Below are positions 1 to 8,347 of a stretch of DNA of 64,000 bases, piece after piece; position 1 is the first letter of the stretch, and each line of letters begins with the position of its first letter. The translations under genes and the position numbers were made by a program. The notes under the pieces are model-generated. The model ran no database searches, was not told the DNA's origin, and saw only the letters and a program-made list of their open reading frames with translations. Source of the DNA: Candidatus Kryptonium sp. (lineage in GTDB: Bacteria; Bacteroidota; Ignavibacteria; Kryptoniales; Kryptoniaceae); the NCBI GenBank assembly GCA_025060635.1, contig JANXBN010000002.1:1-64000 (forward strand). Direction: 5' to 3'.

Positions 1-355
1 ATCGCCATAGATGGCCGGGGGAACAAGTGGATTGGGACTTGGTTTAGAGGGCTTGCTATGTTTGATGGTTCAAGATGGAAAGTTTACAACATGACGAATT
101 CAGGTTTGCCAATTGATATTGTTCATTCAATCGCCATAGATAAACAAGGGAACAAGTGGATTGGGACATATGGTGGAGGTCTTGCTATGTTTGATGGTTC
201 AAGATGGACAGTTTATAACACGACGAATTCAGGTTTGCCTGATAATGATGTTCTTTCAATCGCCATAGATGGCCAGGGGAACAAGTGGATTGGGACTTGG
301 GGTGGAGGGCTTGCAGTATATCGTGAGGGTGGAGTGATACTTAATGTTCAAAGGT
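1..355 (+). repeat. 129-nt direct repeat, three units
   Basis: The sequence ATCGCCATAGAT recurs at 1, 130 and 259, an exact 129-nt (43-codon) period. Each unit encodes one propeller blade. The units are nearly identical at the DNA level, which would allow unit gain or loss by recombination or slippage. Confidence 0.85.
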
Positions 356-357
356 AA
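1..357 (+). CDS. Secreted beta-propeller repeat protein, 3' part (5' end outside window; frame broken)
   Basis: The frame is open from base 1 to a TAA at 355-357. It encodes three copies of a 43-residue propeller unit with the core IAIDxQGNKWIGTxxGGLA followed by MFDGSRWxVYN, the pattern of two-component-regulator-type propeller repeats (extracellular ligand-binding blades in Bacteroidota). Frame and repeats run in from the left, so the start is missing. The protein stops right after the last blade. The expected C-terminal secretion domain is found at once in the +1 frame (344-637). The two were almost certainly one gene: either an indel between about 338 and 354, a sequencing error, or (less likely) frameshifting. 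Confidence 0.75.
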   Translation: MAIDGRGNKWIGTWFRGLAMFDGSRWKVYNMTNSGLPIDIVHSIAIDKQGNKWIGTYGGGLAMFDGSRWTVYNTTNSGLPDNDVLSIAIDGQGNKWIGTWGGGLAVYREGGVILNVQR

Positions 358-637
358 AGACAAGACTATACCGAGGGAGTTTGCACTGCATCAGAACTAT
401 CCGAATCCATTCAATCCGATTACAAACATTGAGTTTGATATTGCAGAGAGAACAAGAGTTAGGCTAGAGGTTTATGATGTGTTGGGTAGGGTTGTTGGTG
501 TGGTTGTAGATGAAGAGTTGGATGCTGGTAGGTATGTGTATAGGTTTAATGGTGTAGGGTTGTCAAGTGGAGTTTATTATTGCGTTATGAGGGCAGGTAG
601 GTTTGTGGATGTGAAAAAGATGATGTTGGTGAAGTAG
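344..637 (+). CDS. Type IX secretion system type A C-terminal sorting domain, detached by a frameshift
   Basis: This reading frame carries a complete sorting domain: the QNYPNPFNP motif, a beta-sandwich core (LEVYDVLGRVV), the SSGVYY turn and the basic end DVKKMMLVK. Such domains direct passage through the type IX secretion machinery and are removed at the cell surface. A 97-residue protein starting at ATG 344 would have no signal peptide, so it is unlikely to be an independent gene. It is the tail of the propeller protein encoded by 1-357. Frame 2 is closed upstream by TGA 335-337, which bounds the shift site. The stretch 450-637 is unusually G/T-rich on the plus strand compared with neighbouring genes. 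Confidence 0.7.
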   Translation: MFKGKDKTIPREFALHQNYPNPFNPITNIEFDIAERTRVRLEVYDVLGRVVGVVVDEELDAGRYVYRFNGVGLSSGVYYCVMRAGRFVDVKKMMLVK

Positions 638-797
638 TTTATTTTCCACCTTTGTTTTTGATTTTGAAGATGCTTGTCTTGTGCTTTTTGTGTCCCCTTT
701 ATCTTTTGGGGGTTATGAGTCTTTCTTTTTTTCAAATATGTTGTGTAAATTTTATTCTGGTTATCTTTTCCGCAAGAAATAAAAAGTTTTAACTTTG

Positions 798-2618
798 ATG
801 AAGAAAGCAATTCTAATTTTTCTGATTTTTCTTTTTCCGACGCAGATTCTCCGTTCTCAATTTTACAAAAGCCAGACACAAATAAAAAGCGACACAATCG
901 CAAGGGTTGGGGACAAAATTATAACTGTTAAGGATTTTCTTGAAAGATACGAACTTACCATATGGCCTGGTAAAGAGAGAAAATCACAGGTTGATAAAAA
1001 TAGAATAGAGTTCTTTTATTCAATGATAGCTGAAAAATTGCTTGCTTTTAGGGGTCTTGAGCTCGGGCTTGACAAGGATCCGGAAATTCAAAGGGCTATT
1101 GAACAGACTGAAAAACTTCTTGTTCTTGATGCTCTTTACAAACAAGAAATTAAAAACAAAGTCAGTGTCTCTGAAAAAGAGATTCTTGAGGCGCTTCCTA
1201 AATATAATACAGAAGTTGAAATTCGTTATATAGTTTCGGGAAACAGAAATGAGATTGATTCTCTCTGGAATCTTTTGAAGAGAGGTGAAGATTTTGACAG
1301 TTTGATGACAAGGCTTGGGCAAAAGGATAATGTTGAAAAATTTAGATGGGGTGAAATTTACGAGCCAATTGAAAAAATAGTTTATGATTATCTCTCTGTT
1401 GGGGAGATATATCAACCGATTAAAGTGGATTCGCTTTGGTATATAATTAAGCTTGCGGAGAAGACATCAAAATTTGGTTTAAGCCCTGATGAGATTGAAA
1501 GCGCAAAAAGTCAAGTAAGAAAAATAATTCAAGAACGAAAGGAGAGACAAAAACTCGTTGAATTTGTCAACCGGTTTGGGAAAGGGAAAGCCTTGAAAGT
1601 TGATGCTAAACTTTTAAAACTTCTCTACACTGAGTTGAAAAATGTCGTTGAAAGAAAAAAACATTTTAGAAAAGCGAAAGATGAGTTTGTTTATCCAATT
1701 GCTTTATCAAGAGACGACTTTCTTGATATCAAGTTAAAACTTGCCGAGCATCTTAACAGTTATTTTCTCAAAGGTAGCAATTTTAGCAGAACACTTGATT
1801 ATGTGATAGATCAAATTTCGTTTAAAGGTTTCGTCATTCACTCAGATATGCAAAGCGTTGGCGCGACATTAAATGATATTTTGAAAACAATAGTTAATGA
1901 AGAATTGCTCGCTTTTGAAGGATATAAGCGTGGGCTTGATAAATCCCCGGATGTTTTAAAAGATATGGAGATGTGGCGCGATGCTTACCTTGCTTACGCT
2001 GTTAAGAAAAAGATACTTGACTCTCTGAAATTTAATCGTTCTGTTTCAGCTGAGGAACTTTTGAAAAGCTATTCAACTAGGAAAGATGTCTGGGAAATAA
2101 AAATTCAAGAAATTTTGGTTGACGATGTAAAATTTGCCGACTCACTTTTGAAACTTATCAAATCTGGCTACGATATGGGCGAGCTTGCGAGAAGATTTTC
2201 AAAAAGGGAATCGGCAAGAGAAAATGATGGAATAATAGGTTATGTTCTTTCAACTCAACTTGGTGAAATTGGGCAAATTGCATCTACTCTTGAAATCGGT
2301 GAAGTTTATGGTCCGTTTTATACAGATGAAGGTTATTCTGTTTTCAAACTTCTTGATAAAAGGAAACCGAAAGATACGCTTTATTTCGTTAATTACGATA
2401 CATTTAGCGTAATTCTAAACAAATTGATCGCTTCACTTGCAGATAAATACATCGTGGATGTAAAGCCGGAGGTTTTAAAATCGGTTGAGGTGACTTACTT
2501 AAACACGATAGTTATTAGGTTTCTCGGATTTAACAATAGAATTCTCGCTGTTCCACTACTTGAGCGAAACATTGATTGGATAAGATTTATAAAACGAAAG
2601 GATTTACCACTGCCATAA
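798..2618 (+). CDS. SurA/PpiC-like periplasmic peptidyl-prolyl isomerase, two parvulin-like regions
   Basis: Predicted envelope chaperone and peptidyl-prolyl cis-trans isomerase of about 606 residues. The N-terminus is a signal peptide (Lys-rich start, then a hydrophobic stretch to about residue 20), followed by a SurA-type segment beginning RVGDKIITVKDFLERY. Two parvulin-like regions are visible, about residues 140-222 (VEIRYIVS ... GEIYQPIKVDSLWYIIKL) and 430-525 (KIQEILVDD ... GEVYGPFYTDEGYSVFKLLDK). The length is typical for the long PpiC proteins of this group. A TTG at 795 is also in frame, but ATG 798 directly precedes the Lys-rich signal peptide and is preferred. A weak promoter-like pair lies upstream (TTG 741, TATCTTTT 762). 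Family assignment is good; the clients are unknown. Confidence 0.75.
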   Translation: MKKAILIFLIFLFPTQILRSQFYKSQTQIKSDTIARVGDKIITVKDFLERYELTIWPGKERKSQVDKNRIEFFYSMIAEKLLAFRGLELGLDKDPEIQRAIEQTEKLLVLDALYKQEIKNKVSVSEKEILEALPKYNTEVEIRYIVSGNRNEIDSLWNLLKRGEDFDSLMTRLGQKDNVEKFRWGEIYEPIEKIVYDYLSVGEIYQPIKVDSLWYIIKLAEKTSKFGLSPDEIESAKSQVRKIIQERKERQKLVEFVNRFGKGKALKVDAKLLKLLYTELKNVVERKKHFRKAKDEFVYPIALSRDDFLDIKLKLAEHLNSYFLKGSNFSRTLDYVIDQISFKGFVIHSDMQSVGATLNDILKTIVNEELLAFEGYKRGLDKSPDVLKDMEMWRDAYLAYAVKKKILDSLKFNRSVSAEELLKSYSTRKDVWEIKIQEILVDDVKFADSLLKLIKSGYDMGELARRFSKRESARENDGIIGYVLSTQLGEIGQIASTLEIGEVYGPFYTDEGYSVFKLLDKRKPKDTLYFVNYDTFSVILNKLIASLADKYIVDVKPEVLKSVEVTYLNTIVIRFLGFNNRILAVPLLERNIDWIRFIKRKDLPLP

Positions 2619-2640
2619 TCTCAAAAATCACAGAGATAGT

Positions 2641-4539
2641 ATGGGTAAAATTATCAGATGCGGAGACAAAATAAAACTTCTAAAGATACAGGCGTCTTAT
2701 TTAAACGATTTAGAAAGCAAAGTCAATTTCGTTTTCCTTGAAACGACGAAGTTTGATGATGAAAATTTAAGAAGCATTTTACTTGTTGAGCCAGTTGAGA
2801 TTTTAAGCATAAAGAAACTTGATGAGATTCCAGAACTATTTGAGAAAATTGAGAAGCATCTTGCAAGCTCGCATATCGTTGCTGGTTATTTTGCTTATGA
2901 GTGTGGTTATCACTTTGATAAGTTTAAGCTAAAAAATCAATACCTTCCTGACTATTCACTCGCTTGGTTTGGTGTGTATGACGATTTTATCCTTTTTGAA
3001 CTTGATCATAGTATGGAAGCGGTGGAAGAACCAAATGAGTTTGAAAGTGAAAACCTTTGTTACAAACTTGAAAATTTGAAGTTTAACTTGGCGAGGGAGG
3101 ATTATGTTGAAAAAATTTCCAAGATAAAAAACTATATAATTGCCGGGGACACATACCAAATTAATTTCACTGGTAAATTCAAATTTGACTTTGACGGTTC
3201 GGTTATCGCACTTTATAAGTCGTTGAGAGAGAAGCAAAAGGTTTCATATAGCGCATTGATTAAAACAGATGAGATATCCGTTTTGTCTTTTTCACCGGAG
3301 TTATTTTTCAGGATAAGCGGTGATAAAATTATAACCAAGCCGATGAAGGGAACTATCAAAAGAGGAAGAACGCTGGAAGAGGACAAAAAGATGATTGAGT
3401 GGTTGAAAAATGATGAGAAGAGCAGAGCTGAGAATTTGATGATAGTTGATCTTATGAGAAATGATATTGGGAAAATTTCTGTGATTGGGACGGTAAAGGT
3501 CAGCAAACTTTTTGAAGTTGAGAAATATAAAACCTTGTTTCAGATGACATCAACGATAGAGGGCAAGCTTTGGGATAATTTAACATATTATGATGTTTTC
3601 AAGGCAATTTTTCCAAGTGGCTCGGTAACGGGTGCTCCCAAAATAAGAAGTATGGAAATAATAAACGAGCTTGAAAATGAACCGAGAGGAATTTATACTG
3701 GGGCAATTGGTTTCTTTGCGCCTGCAAATAAATTGAGCACAAAGCGAGAGGCAGTTTTTAATGTCTCAATAAGAACAATCGTAATCAAGGAAAATCGTGG
3801 AGAAATGGGAAGCGGCGGAGGCATAGTTTACGATTCAGATCCGGATTCGGAATATGAGGAATGTCTGTTGAAGGCAAAATTTTTGACGGAACCAAGCGAG
3901 AAATTTGAAATAATTGAGTCAATTTTGTGGGATGTCAAATACAATCTGCTTGACAAGCATATAAAAAGAATGAGTGAGTCGGCTGAGTATTTTGATTTTA
4001 ATTTTGATGCTCAAAGTTTGATCTCGCTTTTGAAGGAACTTGAACTGAGTTTTGAAGCAGGTAAGAAATATAAAGTTAGAGTGAGTTTAAATTCCGAAGG
4101 AAGATTTAAATTAGAAAAGTTTACGATAGAGGAAGATTTAAAAGGTGATATTTTTGTTGCGATTTCAAGTGTGAGAACTAATTCAAGCGATATATTTCTT
4201 TATCATAAGACAACGAAGCGTGAACTTTATGACAGGATGTTTGAGAAAGCAAAAAGCGAGGGTTTTGCGGATGTCATCTTTATGAACGAAAAAGGGCAAA
4301 TAACCGAAGGTTCAATAAGCAATATCTTCATAAAGAAGAACGGAAAACTTTTTACACCGCCAGTTGAATGCGGATTATTAAATGGAGTTTACAGACAGCA
4401 TATTCTTGAAACACACAGAGAAGCAGAGGAAAAAGTGTTGTATTTGAACGATTTGCTTGAGGCGGATGAAATTTACATATGTAATGCGATAAGAGGTAAA
4501 AGGCGATGTATCTTAAAGCCAGTGTATCTGGCAATTTAA
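2641..4539 (+). CDS. pabBC: Aminodeoxychorismate synthase component I fused to aminodeoxychorismate lyase (PabB-PabC)
   Basis: Bifunctional folate-pathway enzyme making p-aminobenzoate from chorismate: amination to 4-amino-4-deoxychorismate, then release of pyruvate. Residues of about 100-405 are the chorismate-binding domain, with GDTYQINFTGKF, the PSGSVTGAPKIRSMEII signature, YTGAIGFF and GSGGGIVYDSDPDSEYEE. Residues of about 415-632 are a fold-type IV PLP lyase, with the likely PLP lysine K523 in YHKTTKRELYD and the GLLNGVYRQ cofactor loop. The fused form is common in bacteria. Glutamine amidotransferase PabA is not in the window. It follows the isomerase gene by 22 nt and is probably co-transcribed. 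ATG 2641 has only a weak Shine-Dalgarno. Confidence 0.9.
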   Translation: MGKIIRCGDKIKLLKIQASYLNDLESKVNFVFLETTKFDDENLRSILLVEPVEILSIKKLDEIPELFEKIEKHLASSHIVAGYFAYECGYHFDKFKLKNQYLPDYSLAWFGVYDDFILFELDHSMEAVEEPNEFESENLCYKLENLKFNLAREDYVEKISKIKNYIIAGDTYQINFTGKFKFDFDGSVIALYKSLREKQKVSYSALIKTDEISVLSFSPELFFRISGDKIITKPMKGTIKRGRTLEEDKKMIEWLKNDEKSRAENLMIVDLMRNDIGKISVIGTVKVSKLFEVEKYKTLFQMTSTIEGKLWDNLTYYDVFKAIFPSGSVTGAPKIRSMEIINELENEPRGIYTGAIGFFAPANKLSTKREAVFNVSIRTIVIKENRGEMGSGGGIVYDSDPDSEYEECLLKAKFLTEPSEKFEIIESILWDVKYNLLDKHIKRMSESAEYFDFNFDAQSLISLLKELELSFEAGKKYKVRVSLNSEGRFKLEKFTIEEDLKGDIFVAISSVRTNSSDIFLYHKTTKRELYDRMFEKAKSEGFADVIFMNEKGQITEGSISNIFIKKNGKLFTPPVECGLLNGVYRQHILETHREAEEKVLYLNDLLEADEIYICNAIRGKRRCILKPVYLAI

Positions 4540-4569
4540 GTGAATATGCTGTTTTTCCGTTCGTAAAAT

Positions 4570-4600
4570 TTGAATTTATCCTTGCGTTTTGATATATTTG
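4570..4600 (+). promoter_or_regulatory. Predicted Bacteroidota-type promoter of the nuoA operon
   Basis: TTTG at 4569-4572 (TTG 4570-4572), a 20-nt spacer and TATATTTG at 4593-4600 match the -33 TTTG / -7 TAnnTTTG consensus. The predicted start of transcription near 4607 gives a leader of about 30 nt before nuoA. Confidence 0.55.
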
Positions 4601-4637
4601 CAAAGAGTTCTTTGCTTAAAATAAAGCGAGAAATTTT

Positions 4638-5048
4638 ATGCTAAATGAATTTGCCAAGGTATTATTGTTCTTAATCATTGGGACAATTTTCGTTGCAGGA
4701 GCTCTATTAGTAAACCGCCTTATTCGCCCCCACAGACCAAATACTGAAAAATCCACGATTTATGAATGTGGTGAAGAGCCAGTTGGGAATCCATGGATCA
4801 GGTTTAATATCCGATTTTATACAGTGGCTTTGATATTTTTAATTTTTGAAGTAGAGATCGTCTTCTTATTCCCATGGGCTGTGATTTATAAAGATCTTGG
4901 GCTGTTTGCTTTTATTGAGATGTTGATCTTTCTTTTGATTTTAATTCTTGGTTATGTTTATGCTTGGGCAAAGGGAGATCTTGAATGGGATAAGCCAAGA
5001 CCGAAATATCTTGAGGTTGAAAAAGAAAAGGCGGAAATGCTTAATTGA
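4638..5048 (+). CDS. nuoA: NADH-quinone oxidoreductase subunit A
   Basis: Small membrane subunit of complex I, 136 residues, with three predicted transmembrane helices (about 8-28, 63-84, 92-112). The loop after helix 1 carries the family motif YECGEEPVGNPWIRFNIRFY, and FEVEIVFLFPWA in helix 2 includes the conserved acidic residues near the quinone channel. It is the first gene of an eleven-gene nuo operon and has its own promoter-like sequence upstream. AAATAAAGC lies 10 nt before the ATG, as it does before nuoK. Confidence 0.95.
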   Translation: MLNEFAKVLLFLIIGTIFVAGALLVNRLIRPHRPNTEKSTIYECGEEPVGNPWIRFNIRFYTVALIFLIFEVEIVFLFPWAVIYKDLGLFAFIEMLIFLLILILGYVYAWAKGDLEWDKPRPKYLEVEKEKAEMLN

Positions 5049-5108
5049 CAAGGGTTAAGGTTTGATAGAAATCTCAACGATTGATTAAACAAAAATTGGA
5101 GATTTAAA

Positions 5109-5624
5109 ATGGGACTTTTAGATAAAAGATTTGAGAGCGAAAACATAGTCATAACAACGGTTGAAGATGTTTTAAACTGGGCAAGGTTATCATCGTTGTG
5201 GATGATGCAATTTGGACTTGCGTGTTGTGCTATTGAGATGATGGCTGCGTCTGCTTCACATTTTGACATTATGAGATTTGGTATAATTCCAAGGTCAACC
5301 CCAAGGCAAGCCGATTTGATGATAGTTGCTGGGACTGTAACTTTGAAAATGGCCTCTCGTGTGAAAAGATTGTATGAGCAAATGCCAGATCCAAAGTATG
5401 TGATATCAATGGGAAGTTGTGCAAATTGTGGAGGTCCTTATTGGGAACATGGCTATCATGTTTTAAAGGGTGTTGATAGAATTATACCAGTTGATGTTTA
5501 TGTTCCAGGATGCCCGCCAAGACCTGAGGCATTGCTTGAGGGTATAATTAAACTTCGCGAGAAAATACGCAGGGAATCGCTCGTTAAGAAAAAACTTCCA
5601 CCAGTTTATGTAGAAGAAAAATAA
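5109..5624 (+). CDS. nuoB: NADH-quinone oxidoreductase subunit B
   Basis: Peripheral-arm subunit that holds the last iron-sulfur cluster (N2) before quinone. The four cluster ligands are visible in [21 protein letters not shown] and [15 protein letters not shown]. The length of 171 residues is normal. A GGAG Shine-Dalgarno sits before ATG 5109. It follows nuoA by 60 nt and precedes nuoC by 14 nt. Confidence 0.96.
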   Translation: MGLLDKRFESENIVITTVEDVLNWARLSSLWMMQFGLACCAIEMMAASASHFDIMRFGIIPRSTPRQADLMIVAGTVTLKMASRVKRLYEQMPDPKYVISMGSCANCGGPYWEHGYHVLKGVDRIIPVDVYVPGCPPRPEALLEGIIKLREKIRRESLVKKKLPPVYVEEK

Positions 5625-5638
5625 ACATTTGGGGCAAA

Positions 5639-6124
5639 ATGAACGCAAACGAAATATATGAGAAAATAAGGAATAAGTTTGAAGACGCAATCGTTGAATT
5701 CAAATCTGATGCAATTGTTGAACCGTATCTTGAGGTTAAACCTGATAGAGTAAAGGAAATTTGTGAGTTTTTAAGGGATGAGCCTGATCTTGCTTTTGAT
5801 TATTTGATGTGTTTAAGTGGAGTAGATTATGCAAATGGAACGCTTGGCGTTGTTTATCATCTTTATTCAATGAAGCATGGACATAGGTTTGTTTTGAAAG
5901 TTAAAGTTCCGGTTGAAAATCCTGTTGTTCAATCTGTTGAATCAGTGTGGAAAAGTGCAAATTGGCATGAGCGTGAAGCATATGATATGTTTGGGATTAT
6001 ATTTGAAGGTCATCCAGATTTGAGAAGAATTTTGATGCCTTATGATTGGCCTGAGGGAAGCCATCCATTGCGAAAAGATTTTCAAGTTCCAGAGTTTTAT
6101 AATGGAATGAAAGTTCCATATTGA
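5639..6124 (+). CDS. nuoC: NADH-quinone oxidoreductase subunit C
   Basis: Peripheral-arm subunit, 161 residues, a separate NuoC rather than the NuoCD fusion of enterobacteria. The 30-kDa-subunit signature is clear: WHEREAYDMFGIIFEGHPDL followed by RRILMPYDWPEGSHPLRKDF. The gene starts at ATG 5639, after GGGGC, and stops 30 nt before nuoD. Confidence 0.95.
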   Translation: MNANEIYEKIRNKFEDAIVEFKSDAIVEPYLEVKPDRVKEICEFLRDEPDLAFDYLMCLSGVDYANGTLGVVYHLYSMKHGHRFVLKVKVPVENPVVQSVESVWKSANWHEREAYDMFGIIFEGHPDLRRILMPYDWPEGSHPLRKDFQVPEFYNGMKVPY

Positions 6125-6154
6125 AGATAGATTAAAACAAAAAAGGCATTATTA

Positions 6155-7312
6155 ATGGCAACATTTGAAATAACCACTCGCTCTGCAAAGGGGGATTTGA
6201 AGACCGATACAATGATTTTAAATATGGGACCTCAACATCCATCAACACACGGTGTTTTACGACTTGAACTTGTCGTTGATGGTGAGATAATTGTTGATGT
6301 CATACCACATCTTGGTTATCTTCATCGTTGTTTTGAAAAACATGCAGAACAGATGACGAATTATCAACAGGTAATTCCGTATGTTGACAGAATGGATTAT
6401 GTTGCAGCAATGGGGAATGAGCTTGCTTATGTTCTTGCGGTTGAGAAGTTGATGGGGATTGAGGTTCCTGAAAGAGTTCAGTATATTCGCGTTATAATGG
6501 CTGAACTTCAAAGGATAGCAAGCCATCTTCTTGCCATTGGGACTTACGGGCTTGACCTTGGGGCTTTCACTCCGTTTTTGTGGTGTTTTAGGGAAAGAGA
6601 GAAAATCCTTGACTTGTTTGAAATAACTTGTGGTGCGAGATTGCTTTATAATTACATATGGATCGGTGGGCTTTCGCATGATTTGCCTTCCGACTTCGGT
6701 AAAAAACTCAAAGATTTTTTGAAGACATTTCCTAAAGCGTTGAAGGAGATAAATGACCTTTTGACTTATAACAAAATTTTCATTGATAGAACAGCAAATA
6801 TAGGGGTTCTTCCAGCTGATGTCGCAATAAACTATGGATGTAGTGGTCCAATGTTAAGAGGCTCCGGTGTTAAGTTTGATTTGAGAAAAAATGAACCATA
6901 CCTTGTTTATGATAGATTTGAGTTTGATATACCTGTTGGCGAAGGGAAGATGGGAACCGTTGGGGATTGTTGGGATAGGTATTATGTCAGGGTTAGAGAG
7001 ATGGAAGAAAGTTTAAAGATAATTGAGCAAGCATGGGAGCAAATTCCTGCTGGGGATGTCCACGCGGCGATACCAAAGAAGGCACGACCACCACAAGGTG
7101 AAATTTACTTCAGAGCGGAAAATCCAAGAGGAGAGATTGGATTTTATATTATAAGTGATGGGCATTCATCAAGTCCATTTAGAGTTAAAGCAAGAGCCCC
7201 AAGTTTTGTTAATCTTTCTGTTTTGCCGGAAATTTCAAAAGGTTATATGATAGCTGATCTTGTTGCAATACTTGGAAGCGTTGATATAGTTCTTGGTGAA
7301 GTTGATAGGTAA
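6155..7312 (+). CDS. nuoD: NADH-quinone oxidoreductase subunit D
   Basis: The 49-kDa quinone-site subunit, 385 residues. It has the N-terminal loop [17 protein letters not shown] and the conserved [11 protein letters not shown]. The C-terminal end is DIVLGEVDR, which keeps the D-x-V-x-GE-x-D-R ending of the family. It lines the quinone cavity together with NuoB and NuoH. In canonical 14-gene operons nuoE, F and G would follow; here nuoH comes next, after 26 nt. Confidence 0.96.
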   Translation: MATFEITTRSAKGDLKTDTMILNMGPQHPSTHGVLRLELVVDGEIIVDVIPHLGYLHRCFEKHAEQMTNYQQVIPYVDRMDYVAAMGNELAYVLAVEKLMGIEVPERVQYIRVIMAELQRIASHLLAIGTYGLDLGAFTPFLWCFREREKILDLFEITCGARLLYNYIWIGGLSHDLPSDFGKKLKDFLKTFPKALKEINDLLTYNKIFIDRTANIGVLPADVAINYGCSGPMLRGSGVKFDLRKNEPYLVYDRFEFDIPVGEGKMGTVGDCWDRYYVRVREMEESLKIIEQAWEQIPAGDVHAAIPKKARPPQGEIYFRAENPRGEIGFYIISDGHSSSPFRVKARAPSFVNLSVLPEISKGYMIADLVAILGSVDIVLGEVDR

Positions 7313-7338
7313 AGTTTAAAAACAAACTTGTTTCAAAA

Positions 7339-8334
7339 ATGGCCGAACTTTTAAACATGTTGGTTGCCTCTGTAATTCCACTTTTGTTTATACTTGTTTA
7401 TGCAATTGTGATTTTATGGACAGAGATAAAAGTCGCTTCGCATGTTCAAGATCGGCTTGGGTATATGTATACTGGTGGGTTTCATGGATGGGCACAGCCA
7501 ATAGCTGATCTGTTAAAACTTTTATCAAAAGAACACATAACACCAGCAAATTCTGATAAAATTCTTTTCATACTCGCACCAGTGATTGTTTTTGCAGCTT
7601 CTTATGCTGCATATGCAGCTCTTCCGTTTACTTCTACATTTATCGCTGCGAATTTAAATGTTGGTGTTTTTTATATCATTGCGATAACTTCGTTTGTCGT
7701 TATAGGAATTTTGATGGCTGGGTGGTCTTCTAATAATAAGTACTCTCTTCTTGGAGCGATGCGTTCTGTTGCTCAAATTGTAAGTTATGAGATACCAACT
7801 GCTTTGTCAATTTTAACTGTTGTGATCGTTGTTGGAACACTGAACTTGCAAGAGGTGTGTGAAGCGCAAAAAGGAGGTTTATTTAATTGGAACATTTTTA
7901 AATATCCGCCATTTATGTTTATTGCATTTTTGATTTATTTTGTCGCATCGCTTGCAGAAGTTAACAGGACTCCGTTTGACATCCCTGAGGCAGAATCCGA
8001 GCTTGTTGCGGGTTATCATACTGAATATACAGGAATGAAGTTTGCAATGTTTTATCTTGCTGAATATGCGAATATGTTTCTCGTCTCTGGAATTGCTGCG
8101 ATTCTCTTCTTCGGAGGATGGAATAGCCCATTTGGTGAGTTTATGTCCGGTCCAGCGTGGGGAGTTTTCTGGTTCGTTTCTAAGGGATTGTTCTTCGTTT
8201 TTTTGCAAATTATGTTAAGATGGACATTGCCAAGGTTAAGAGTGGATCAGCTTATGTATGTTTCCTGGAAAGTGTTAACTCCGATTTCGTTCGTAAATAT
8301 AATGATCGTCGGTCTGTGGGCAATTTTAAAATAA
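7339..8334 (+). CDS. nuoH: NADH-quinone oxidoreductase subunit H
   Basis: Membrane subunit at the junction of the two arms, 331 residues, about eight transmembrane helices. Family motifs are QDRLGYMYTGGFHGWAQPIAD, LAEVNRTPFDIPEAESELVAGYHTEY and the C-terminal RWTLPRLRVDQLM. These form the quinone entry channel and carry conserved acidic residues that couple redox to pumping. The leader is A-rich with no clear Shine-Dalgarno. Confidence 0.96.
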   Translation: MAELLNMLVASVIPLLFILVYAIVILWTEIKVASHVQDRLGYMYTGGFHGWAQPIADLLKLLSKEHITPANSDKILFILAPVIVFAASYAAYAALPFTSTFIAANLNVGVFYIIAITSFVVIGILMAGWSSNNKYSLLGAMRSVAQIVSYEIPTALSILTVVIVVGTLNLQEVCEAQKGGLFNWNIFKYPPFMFIAFLIYFVASLAEVNRTPFDIPEAESELVAGYHTEYTGMKFAMFYLAEYANMFLVSGIAAILFFGGWNSPFGEFMSGPAWGVFWFVSKGLFFVFLQIMLRWTLPRLRVDQLMYVSWKVLTPISFVNIMIVGLWAILK

Positions 8335-8347
8335 AGTAAATTTTAAA

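Noticed and set aside
1-355. 129-nt direct repeats as a possible CRISPR-like or mobile repeat
   Set aside because: The repeats are in frame and encode propeller blades, with no spacers between them.
688-712. CCCC...GGGG pair after the sorting domain as a terminator
   Set aside because: Only four base pairs form and the loop is long; not convincing.
577-903. Minus-strand 108-residue reading frame over the first gene ends
   Set aside because: It overlaps two plus-strand genes, lacks a ribosome-binding site and has no recognisable motif.
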